From NCBI GenBank assembly GCA_048267245.1, contig JBLWXV010000002.1, positions 248,001 through 312,000 of the forward strand: 64,000 nt of DNA, written 5' to 3'. Each line of letters starts with the position of its first letter. The stretch's first letter is position 1. The position numbers and the translations under genes were made by a program. The notes below the pieces were generated by a model, which saw only the letters and a list, made by a program, of their open reading frames with translations, was not told the origin of the DNA and ran no database searches. Below, piece by piece: positions 26,367 through 34,058 of the stretch. This DNA comes from JBLWXV01 sp048267245. GTDB taxonomy: Bacteria; Bdellovibrionota; Bacteriovoracia; Bacteriovoracales; Bacteriovoracaceae.

Positions 26367-26642
26367 ATGGGATTTGATCTTTTTACAGATATTACGAATC
26401 AGGCGGTCAAGGTCACTCTTTTGATTGCGAGCCCGATGCTCATTGGAGCTCTCTTCATGGGTATTCTCGTGAGCCTCTTTCAAGCGGTAACACAAATTAA
26501 TGAGCAGACTCTCTCATTCATTCCCAAGATCCTAGTGATTCTCGGGGCGATGGTCATTTTTGCGCCATGGATGAGCGATCTTTTGACAAACTTTACTCAC
26601 GACTTAATCGTGAATATACCACAGGTGATTAGCGGACAATGA
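26367..26642 (+). CDS. fliQ: Flagellar export gate protein FliQ
   Basis: 91 residues, two membrane helices, standard size. Family motif 'GILVSLFQAVTQINEQTLSF' and 'FIPKILVILGAM'. Wraps the FliP/FliR core. AAGGAG lies 6 bases before the ATG. Its stop overlaps the fliR start (ATGA), implying coupled translation. Confidence 0.96.
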   Translation: MGFDLFTDITNQAVKVTLLIASPMLIGALFMGILVSLFQAVTQINEQTLSFIPKILVILGAMVIFAPWMSDLLTNFTHDLIVNIPQVISGQ

Positions 26643-27433
26643 TATCGGTGAGTGTAACCGACATTCAGGCCCTGACAATTTTTTGGCTTATCTTTAGTCG
26701 CTGGCTCGTTATACTCATGCAGCTTCCAATCTTTGATAACGAGACAATTCCCCCAATGGTGAAGGTTCTCACGTCTATAATTATTAGTTACGCTTTTTAT
26801 CCACTACTATCACCCATCGTTGGCCGCGATCTTGCTCTTCTAGGGGGAGGCGGTTTTGGCGGGGCCTTCCTGCCACTGACCATTTATTACACGATCTCGG
26901 GGCTAATTTTGGGATTCATCGTTAAATCAATCATGAACATCTTCATTGCCGCTGGTGACTTGATCACTCAGCAAATTGGCTTTGGTGCAGTTCGCTACTA
27001 TGACCCCCAGAGTGGTGGCCAAGTGGGACCCTTTGAGAAGTTGATTACTTGGACGGTTCTTATTATCGTTCTCTCTTCCGGTGCTTTGATTCCCATGTTT
27101 AAAGGGGCCATTGTAAGTTTTACTAGTATGGGGTGGGCGAGGTTCACCACGATGAATCTAACACCTGATTTCTTTATGATGTTCTTTAAGGACATCTTCC
27201 TCGGGGCGATTCTTCTTTCAACGCCTCTGATTTTTACCAATATGATTATTATGGCGGTACTCGGGATCATTGCCCGCATAGTGCCCCAGATGAATGTTTT
27301 GATGGTGAGCTTTGTGGTGAATATTGGACTTGGCCTAATTGTATTTTCGGCCTCGTCTAGTGAATTTTTCCACGTCGCTTTTAAAGTCTATACCGATAGA
27401 CTTGGCGACTGGTTTCACTTCGTAAGTTTGTAA
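26639..27433 (+). CDS. fliR: Flagellar export gate protein FliR
   Basis: 264 residues, about six membrane helices. Caps the FliP pentamer in the export gate. Motifs 'LPIFDNETIPPMVKVLTSI' (entry) and 'DPQSGGQVGPFEKLITW' and 'GIIARIVPQMNVLMVSF' are typical. Four-base overlap with fliQ. Confidence 0.96.
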   Translation: MISVSVTDIQALTIFWLIFSRWLVILMQLPIFDNETIPPMVKVLTSIIISYAFYPLLSPIVGRDLALLGGGGFGGAFLPLTIYYTISGLILGFIVKSIMNIFIAAGDLITQQIGFGAVRYYDPQSGGQVGPFEKLITWTVLIIVLSSGALIPMFKGAIVSFTSMGWARFTTMNLTPDFFMMFFKDIFLGAILLSTPLIFTNMIIMAVLGIIARIVPQMNVLMVSFVVNIGLGLIVFSASSSEFFHVAFKVYTDRLGDWFHFVSL

Positions 27434-27476
27434 CTAATGTCCCTTGCACAGTAGGTGCGAGGTATGAGGACAAGGA

Positions 27477-28565
27477 ATGGCCGACGACAGCAGTTCCGAT
27501 GATGGCGAAAAGACCGAAGAGCCGTCCCAGTATCGGATAGACGAATTTAGAAAGCGTGGTGAGGTTGCGAGTTCAAAAGAACTCAGTAGCGTCCTTGTGC
27601 TCTCTGCTGCTTGTATCACGCTCATCCTCTCTCTCGTCTATATCCACGAGGAGATGTCAAACTTTCTGATTTGGCTCTACACCCTCGATCTTGAGAAAGC
27701 TTTTACAACCGAGGGGCTCCAAGAAATTATGGGCAAGACTGTGCTTTGCGGTCTTAAGTGCACGGGACCAATATTCCTCGTCACTCTGTGCGTGGGTGTC
27801 TTTGCCAATATCGCTCAAATCGGCTTTCTCTTTAGCCCGGAAATTCTAGAGCTTAAACTCGATCGCATTGATCCCCTTAAAGGGATGAAGCGCCTCTTTT
27901 CAATTCGCTCACTAGTTGAAGCGGTTAAGAGTGTGGCGAAGTTCACTTTTATCCTCTCTATCGTCTATGTCTTTTTAAAGGACGATATTCTCTCGTATCA
28001 GGGATTTTTGCACTTAGGTCTCTTTGAGAGCTTTTTGCACGGAAAATGGATTATAGCGAAGCTCTTCTTTACTATTATTGGAAGCGTGACAGTGATTGCC
28101 ATTGGCGACTTTGCCTACCAGAAAATTTCTTATCGCAATCGCTTGAGACAAACAAAAGAACAGGCCAAGCAAGAGCATAAAGAAAAAGAGGGTAGTCCTG
28201 AGCTTCGTCAGAGAATTCGCGCTGTTCAAAGAGAGATGGCCCAAAGACGTGCCATGAGTGAAGTGCCTAAGGCGGATGTGATTGTCACCAACCCAACTCA
28301 CATTTCAATCGCTCTTAAATACGATCCGGCCACAATGGTTTCGCCTGAGGTTCTAGCCAAGGGTGCAGATAATATTGCGATGAAGATTAGAGAGATTGCT
28401 AAAGAGCACGACATTCCAATTGTTGAGAACGTGCCGCTTGCAAGAACTCTCTTTAAGACAGTGAAAGAGGGACAAGCTGTTCCTCACACACTTTATAAAG
28501 CGGTCGCTGAAGTGCTCGCCTTTGTTTACAAACTAAAGAGAAAGAAGAAGGCCCTCGGGGCTTAG
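27477..28565 (+). CDS. flhB: Flagellar export switch protein FlhB
   Basis: 362 residues. Four N-terminal membrane helices and a cytoplasmic domain with the self-cleaving NPTH motif ('VTNPTHISIALKY'), which switches export from rod/hook to filament substrates. The N-terminus 'KTEEPSQYRIDEFRKRGEV' is family-typical. AAGGA is next to the ATG. Separated from fliR by 43 bases that contain no terminator. Confidence 0.96.
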   Translation: MADDSSSDDGEKTEEPSQYRIDEFRKRGEVASSKELSSVLVLSAACITLILSLVYIHEEMSNFLIWLYTLDLEKAFTTEGLQEIMGKTVLCGLKCTGPIFLVTLCVGVFANIAQIGFLFSPEILELKLDRIDPLKGMKRLFSIRSLVEAVKSVAKFTFILSIVYVFLKDDILSYQGFLHLGLFESFLHGKWIIAKLFFTIIGSVTVIAIGDFAYQKISYRNRLRQTKEQAKQEHKEKEGSPELRQRIRAVQREMAQRRAMSEVPKADVIVTNPTHISIALKYDPATMVSPEVLAKGADNIAMKIREIAKEHDIPIVENVPLARTLFKTVKEGQAVPHTLYKAVAEVLAFVYKLKRKKKALGA

Positions 28566-28583
28566 TGATAGGACTAAAGAGTT

Positions 28584-30656
28584 ATGGACTTTTTCGCTAA
28601 ATTTAAAGAACTTTCAAAGAATTCGGATCTGGCCATCGCTGTCGGTCTTTTAATCATCCTCTGTGTGATGATTGTTCCGGTACCGCCGATTGTCGTCGAC
28701 CTCTTTGTCGCGCTCTCTCTCTCAGTGTCAGTTTTGATTCTACTCTTGAGTGTTTATACTAAGAAGCCGCTCGAGTTCTCGACCTTTCCCTCTGTGCTTC
28801 TTGTGACGACCCTTTTTAGGCTCTCACTGAACGTCGCTTCTACTAGAAATATCTTGCTTGGGGGCGGCACTGACGGAACTGCAGCAGCGGGGGAGATCAT
28901 TCGCTCATTTGGTGAATTCGTTGTTCAAGGTAATTACGTGGTGGGGATTATCATCTTCGTCATTCTCGTCATCATCAACTTCATGGTTATTACAAAGGGT
29001 GCTGGGCGCGTGGCCGAAGTATCTGCTAGATTTACCTTGGATGCGATGCCTGGTAAGCAGATGGCCATCGATGCCGACCTTAATGCCGGACTTATTGATG
29101 AAAACGAGGCGAGACGCCGTCGTAAAGAAGTGGCCAGCGAAGCAGACTTCTACGGTTCTATGGACGGTGCGAGTAAGTTCGTTCGCGGTGATGCTATCGC
29201 CGGTATTTTGATTACCGCCATCAACATTCTTGGCGGTATCATTGTTGGGGTGACTCAGTATAATATGGGGGCCGCCGATGCCGCCCAGACCTTTACTCTA
29301 CTCACAGTGGGGGATGGACTTGTCTCTCAGATTCCTGCACTTATCATCTCTACTGCCGCTGGTCTAATCGCCACTAGAAATACTGATGACGACAATCTGG
29401 GAACTCAGGTTGGCAAGCAATTCAAAGTTCACCCCAAGGCAATCTATCTCTCGGGTGGAATTCTCTTTGTCTTTGCAATGATTCCTGGTCTTCCAAAGCT
29501 TCCCTTCATTACAGTCGGTGCCGCGCTCTCATTTCTTGCCTACAAGATGGAGCAGTCAAATATTCAAACCGCAGCGGCGCTTGAGAATAAGTCACATGAA
29601 GAGAAGAAGACGACGCCAGAAAATCTCGAGGACCTACTCAATTTGGAATTGGTCGAACTCGAAGTTGGCTATGGACTTGTCAACCTTGTGGATGCTGAAC
29701 AAAACGGAGATCTCCTTGAGCGCATCACCCACATTAGAAAACAATTTGCTCTTGATTGGGGTGTGATTATTCCTTCAGTGCGCATTAAAGACAATCTTGA
29801 GCTCAAGCCAGGTGGCTACTCACTTCGCATTAAGGGCATTGAAGTGGCCCGCGGCGAGTTGATGCCGGATCACCTTCTGGCCATGGACCCAGGTTCAGTG
29901 ATTGAGGCCATTGATGGAATTGAGACAGTGGAGCCAGTCTTTGGTCTTCCGGCGGTTTGGGTGACCGATGATCAGCGCGACGATGCTCAATATAACGGCT
30001 ATACCGTAGTTGATCTCTCAACTATCTTAGCCACGCATCTTACTGAAATCTTGAAGACGAATTTATCCGAGCTTTTTGGTCGCCAGGAATTAGTAAGAAT
30101 TCTTGATAATTTTAAGGTCGAGCATCCAAAGTTAGTTTCAGATTTGGTGCCCGATATATTACCATTAGGTATTGTTCTGAAAGTAATTCAGAACCTATTA
30201 CGAGAAGGAGTCTCGGTGCGTGATTTGAGAACAATTCTCGAAACTCTGGCCGAATACGGCACGACGTTTAAAGATCCTGACTCGCTCACAGAAATGGCGA
30301 GACAGTCTCTTTATCGCACGATTACAGAGTCTATTCGAGGGGAGACGGGGGATATTCCGCTCTTCACACTCGATCGTAGAATTGAAGAATCAATTGCAGA
30401 GAATCTCATGCAAACAGATCACGGTCAGCAACTATCGCTCGATCCTAAAGTCACTCAGTCCATTCTCGCGAGTCTTAACGAAAAAATTGAAGAGGCCACT
30501 AATCTTGGTGAAAAGATGGTCGTTCTTTGTTCACCTGTTATTCGCACCCACTTTAAGCGTCTAACAGAAAAGTTTATTCCTAACTTGGTTGTTATTTCTC
30601 ACAATGAGTTGAGTCCAGACGCCAATATTCGCTCTCTTGGCACGGTGAGGTTGTAA
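28584..30656 (+). CDS. flhA: Flagellar export gate protein FlhA
   Basis: 690 residues, standard. Eight N-terminal membrane helices, the FHIPEP loop ('VSARFTLDAMPGKQMAIDAD' and 'EADFYGSMDGASKFVRGDA'), and a C-terminal cytoplasmic ring domain that docks chaperone-substrate complexes (from about residue 345). Energy-converting part of the export gate. The start is 18 bases after flhB; flhF begins one base after its stop codon. Confidence 0.96.
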   Translation: MDFFAKFKELSKNSDLAIAVGLLIILCVMIVPVPPIVVDLFVALSLSVSVLILLLSVYTKKPLEFSTFPSVLLVTTLFRLSLNVASTRNILLGGGTDGTAAAGEIIRSFGEFVVQGNYVVGIIIFVILVIINFMVITKGAGRVAEVSARFTLDAMPGKQMAIDADLNAGLIDENEARRRRKEVASEADFYGSMDGASKFVRGDAIAGILITAINILGGIIVGVTQYNMGAADAAQTFTLLTVGDGLVSQIPALIISTAAGLIATRNTDDDNLGTQVGKQFKVHPKAIYLSGGILFVFAMIPGLPKLPFITVGAALSFLAYKMEQSNIQTAAALENKSHEEKKTTPENLEDLLNLELVELEVGYGLVNLVDAEQNGDLLERITHIRKQFALDWGVIIPSVRIKDNLELKPGGYSLRIKGIEVARGELMPDHLLAMDPGSVIEAIDGIETVEPVFGLPAVWVTDDQRDDAQYNGYTVVDLSTILATHLTEILKTNLSELFGRQELVRILDNFKVEHPKLVSDLVPDILPLGIVLKVIQNLLREGVSVRDLRTILETLAEYGTTFKDPDSLTEMARQSLYRTITESIRGETGDIPLFTLDRRIEESIAENLMQTDHGQQLSLDPKVTQSILASLNEKIEEATNLGEKMVVLCSPVIRTHFKRLTEKFIPNLVVISHNELSPDANIRSLGTVRL

Positions 30657-30657
30657 G

Positions 30658-32157
30658 ATGTTTATTCGCAAGTTTGAAGCTGAAACTCTTGAAGAAGCAC
30701 TAAGCGATATCAAAAAAGAGCTTGGCCCAGATGCGATTATTTTAAAGACCATTACTAATAAGGGTCTCAAAGGTGCTTTTAAGAAAAAGCGCATTGAAAT
30801 TACCGCCGCCATTAGTGAGAAGAGCTATGTGAAAAAAGCTCGCGTCGATCAAGTTCTTCCAGACGAAGCCAAGGATAAGTTTTATCAAGCCCCATCTCAG
30901 TACATCTCTAATATGATAGATAGCCACTCTGAAAATGTTGAGCGCCCTATGAATCAAAATCGCAATCAAGTAGCAGCTGCGCCCTCTAAGGCCGGCTATG
31001 GAAATATGGGTTTAAATCGCCCAGTTAAGCAGGCCAAAGAAATTGGAGCTGAAATTGCTTCAAAAATTAAAAATGGTCTCGATGATTTCTTAGTTGGTAG
31101 TAGCTCGGGCTCAGCTAATACGAAGAGCATGCTTGATGACTTTATTGATGAGGAAGACGACTTTGAAGTTCCGGCCCCACGTCAAGCTAGACAGGTAGCG
31201 ACTAGAGTAGAAAATTCACGTGAGAGAGAGGAAGTTGAAGTAACTCCCCAAAAGACAGAAGCCCCCAAAGCTGCGTCTCGTTCGGTAGATTATGAAACAA
31301 GAGCTGAGTTAGAAGGAGCAGAGAGAAAAATCTCTGATCTTGAAAAGAAGCTCTTTGAACTTACTAAAGTTGTCGAGAGACTAGAAAAGAGAGAGCCAGA
31401 AGGGATCTATCAACTCAGAACAACTCTTAAGAGTCTAGATATCGCTGATCGCTTTGTTCAGTATGTGACTAGGCAAGCTCTCTTTGATCTCAATGAGAGA
31501 GAAGTTCAAGACCCAGATACTGTGTTTGAATTTGCCCTAAAAGAAATGATGAAAGTAATCTCAGTTAAGAGACCACTTTTTTCAACTCTTGAAGATAAAG
31601 CCGCGATCACTGTTCTCGTATCAGATGATCCGTGTGGACAGACTTCAATGATTCAAAAGCTTTCATGCCTTAATTCTGGAAGTGTTGTAATTCGCAATGG
31701 AGAGAAGGGAAGTGGAAAGCTCTCTGAATCTCTCTTTGGAGTTGAGGTTCACTACGCAAAAAATCTCGCGGAAGTCATGGCCTGCGTGAGAAAGTCCAGT
31801 GAAGCCGGCAAACAAGTGTTTATCGACTATAAAGCTAATCGCGATGAAACTAATGAAACTAAGAAATTTATCGAAGGGCTAAAAAGATCTTTTGCCAATG
31901 TGGAAGTCTTGATCTGTCTTTCGGCAATTCACTCTGAGCTCTATAATAGAAAGGTGATTAGCCGCTACATGGGGCTTGCTAATGGCGCTGTCATTACCTT
32001 CGTAGATCAGTGCTTGAATTTTGGTAGTTTATTCAATGTCACAGAGTGTTTTGAGAAGCTGCCGTTTGTATTTTTTGGAACAGGTCCGGTTGTACCGGAG
32101 GATGTTGAAGCCGCTAGTGCTGAAAGGATTTTGGCCGGCGTTTTTCAATTGAACTAA
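30658..32157 (+). CDS. flhF: FlhF-family protein with degenerate GTPase domain
   Basis: 499 residues. The N-terminal B-domain is clearly FlhF ('TLEEALSDIKKELGPDAIIL', residues 10-30). A long low-complexity linker (60-215) and a coiled coil (216-247) follow, then an NG-type domain. All nucleotide motifs are lost: the P-loop GPTGVGKTTT becomes VSDDPCGQTS (321-330), DTAGR becomes DYKANR (390-395), TKLDE becomes TFVDQ (447-451). The late 'GTGPVVPEDVEAAS' still aligns with the family's 'GQ.VPeDi..A'. It probably still marks the cell pole for the flagellum but cannot bind GTP in the known way. The frame is intact and the context is canonical, so it is not a pseudogene. Confidence 0.85.
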   Translation: MFIRKFEAETLEEALSDIKKELGPDAIILKTITNKGLKGAFKKKRIEITAAISEKSYVKKARVDQVLPDEAKDKFYQAPSQYISNMIDSHSENVERPMNQNRNQVAAAPSKAGYGNMGLNRPVKQAKEIGAEIASKIKNGLDDFLVGSSSGSANTKSMLDDFIDEEDDFEVPAPRQARQVATRVENSREREEVEVTPQKTEAPKAASRSVDYETRAELEGAERKISDLEKKLFELTKVVERLEKREPEGIYQLRTTLKSLDIADRFVQYVTRQALFDLNEREVQDPDTVFEFALKEMMKVISVKRPLFSTLEDKAAITVLVSDDPCGQTSMIQKLSCLNSGSVVIRNGEKGSGKLSESLFGVEVHYAKNLAEVMACVRKSSEAGKQVFIDYKANRDETNETKKFIEGLKRSFANVEVLICLSAIHSELYNRKVISRYMGLANGAVITFVDQCLNFGSLFNVTECFEKLPFVFFGTGPVVPEDVEAASAERILAGVFQLN

Positions 32158-32193
32158 GATATTTTTTTAGATTAATTACTTTTAGGAGACAGG

Positions 32194-33108
32194 ATGTCGA
32201 CAAAAAGTGCCCAGGAGTGGCTGCTTTCGCACCGGACTGACGATTGCCTTCGCGAGTCAGTTCAAACACACGATCAGAAGAAGCTAAAGAGACGTGCCGT
32301 GACCATTTCTGTGACAAGCGGAAAGGGTGGCGTTGGCAAGACAACTGTTGCCATCACTAAGGCTAAAACACTCTCGGCTTGGGGTTTTAAAGTACTCCTA
32401 ATCGATTGTGATACTAATCTTTCAAATACATTTTTAAAACTAGGTATTCCCTTTAACAATGACTTTGAAGCCCTTGTTAAGGGGGAGAAGAAGTTTGAAG
32501 AGATTCTTCACCGCGAAGGAAATCTTCACTTGCTCGCCGCATGTAATGGCAGCCTCGATCTCTATAATCGCGAGTGGGATATTGGCCACTTCATTATGGA
32601 CATCCTAGTGAAGCAGGAAAATAACTACGACTTCATTCTGCTCGATTGCCCAGCCGGGCTTGGCAGAGAAACACTTCTTCTCAATGCCTATTGCGATCTT
32701 CGCTTTGTGGTGGTGAACCCTGATAGATCATCCATCACTGACTCTTATTCATTGATGAAGATCTTAAGCCTTGAATATGGCATCCGCGAGAATCACCTCG
32801 TGATCAATAAATTTAAAGGACAAACTCAATTTAACAAGATTGTTAAAACCTTGAGTGAAACCGTTGAGAACTTCCTTTCTGGACGCCTGTTTATTGCCGG
32901 TGGAATCGAAAGAGAAGACCTCTACGGTGAAGAGTTCGATAAGCGCTTAGGGAGCCTGGAAAAAAATTCCCTCCATGCTCACGTGGCTAAACTCTTAGGC
33001 CCAGTAGTCGAAGAGCTTACTGGAATCGCTGTGTCCGATAGTGACGATCATCACTTCGGTACATGGACCCAGACAGTTTCGGCCCAGGATGTTAGGCCCA
33101 CAATCTAA
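32194..33108 (+). CDS. flhG: FlhG/MinD-like ATPase
   Basis: 304 residues. Deviant Walker A 'SGKGGVGKTTVAI' (about 48-60), Walker B-like 'LIDCDTNLSNTFLKLG' and 'FILLDCPAGLGRETLL'. Controls flagellar number and works with FlhF. The N-terminal 46 residues do not show the usual DQAxxLR peptide that activates FlhF GTPase. TTAGGAG precedes the ATG. The gap of 36 bases after flhF contains no terminator. Confidence 0.9.
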   Translation: MSTKSAQEWLLSHRTDDCLRESVQTHDQKKLKRRAVTISVTSGKGGVGKTTVAITKAKTLSAWGFKVLLIDCDTNLSNTFLKLGIPFNNDFEALVKGEKKFEEILHREGNLHLLAACNGSLDLYNREWDIGHFIMDILVKQENNYDFILLDCPAGLGRETLLLNAYCDLRFVVVNPDRSSITDSYSLMKILSLEYGIRENHLVINKFKGQTQFNKIVKTLSETVENFLSGRLFIAGGIEREDLYGEEFDKRLGSLEKNSLHAHVAKLLGPVVEELTGIAVSDSDDHHFGTWTQTVSAQDVRPTI

Positions 33109-33122
33109 GCGTAGGAGTGCTC

Positions 33123-33908
33123 ATGTCTTCACTTTCAAAAAAATTAAAAAACCTCAAAGACTACCGCTCAACGGTCGACCCCAAGACTAAAGATGAAATT
33201 ATCATCGAATACGCCCCACTTATTAAATATATCGCTCAAAAAATCGCATCGAGATTGCCGTCAAATATCGAGCTAGATGACCTAATCAGCTGTGGTGTGA
33301 TCGGCCTAATGGATGCCATAGAAAAATTCGATCCAAGTCGCGACAACAAGTTCAAAACTTACGCTGAATTTCGCGTTCGTGGCGCCATTCTAGACGAGCT
33401 TCGTGCTCAGGACTGGGTTCCTCGTTCAATTCGCGAAAAGGCGAAAATGATTGAGCGCTCATACGCTAAGCTTGAAAGTGAGCTTGGCCGCCCAGCTACT
33501 GATGAAGAAATGTGTAAGGAGCTTGGTGTAAATCAAGAGGAATTCCACGATCTTCTCAATAAAGCAAAATCAGTTTCACTTCTCAATATCGATGACTCTG
33601 CGACTTTCAATCGTGGCGATAAAAAGCTAATTGCAGGTCTTATGGAAGATTCTCGTGCAGCGAATCCATTCACTGCCGTGAGCTACAAGAATTCTCGCGA
33701 TAAAATTAAAGAGGGAATTCAAAGTCTTCCAGAGAAGCAGCGTCTCGTACTCTCACTGTACTACTATGAGGACCTCAATCTCAAGGAGATTGGTCAGGTA
33801 CTCGACGTGACAGAGTCTCGCGTTTCTCAGCTTCATACTCAAGCGATTATGAAGCTTAAGATGAAGCTCAAAACAGTATTTGAATCAGTTGAGGATGTGG
33901 CGAGCTAG
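33123..33908 (+). CDS. fliA: Flagellar sigma factor sigma-28
   Basis: 261 residues. Region 2 ('LPSNIELDDLISCGVIGLMD', 'FKTYAEFRVRGAILDELRAQ'), region 3 ('VPRSIREKAKMIERSYAKLE') and region 4 with helix-turn-helix ('LSLYYYEDLNLKEIGQVLDV', 'SRVSQLHTQAIMKLK') are all intact. Directs late flagellar and, in Bdellovibrio, many attack-phase genes. ATG 33123 is chosen over GTG 33117 because AGGAG lies 5 bases before it. Last gene of the operon, followed by a terminator. Confidence 0.95.
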   Translation: MSSLSKKLKNLKDYRSTVDPKTKDEIIIEYAPLIKYIAQKIASRLPSNIELDDLISCGVIGLMDAIEKFDPSRDNKFKTYAEFRVRGAILDELRAQDWVPRSIREKAKMIERSYAKLESELGRPATDEEMCKELGVNQEEFHDLLNKAKSVSLLNIDDSATFNRGDKKLIAGLMEDSRAANPFTAVSYKNSRDKIKEGIQSLPEKQRLVLSLYYYEDLNLKEIGQVLDVTESRVSQLHTQAIMKLKMKLKTVFESVEDVAS

Positions 33909-33942
33909 GCCACATCTCCGATTGAAAGACACGGTTAATTTC

Positions 33943-33967
33943 AGAGGAAGAGAGTTCTTCCTCTTTT
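33943..33967 (+). terminator. Rho-independent terminator of the flagellar operon
   Basis: A 9-bp stem (33943-33951 with 33956-33964, 4-base loop) ends in TTTT, 35 bases after the fliA stop. Confidence 0.8.
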
Positions 33968-34058
33968 GCGTCCGATAACCCATAATAGTAGTGGGGAAAA
34001 ATGACTTTTTTCCTCCTATTAAAAGCTCTCAGCAGACACACAGGAAGTGGGGATCTCA

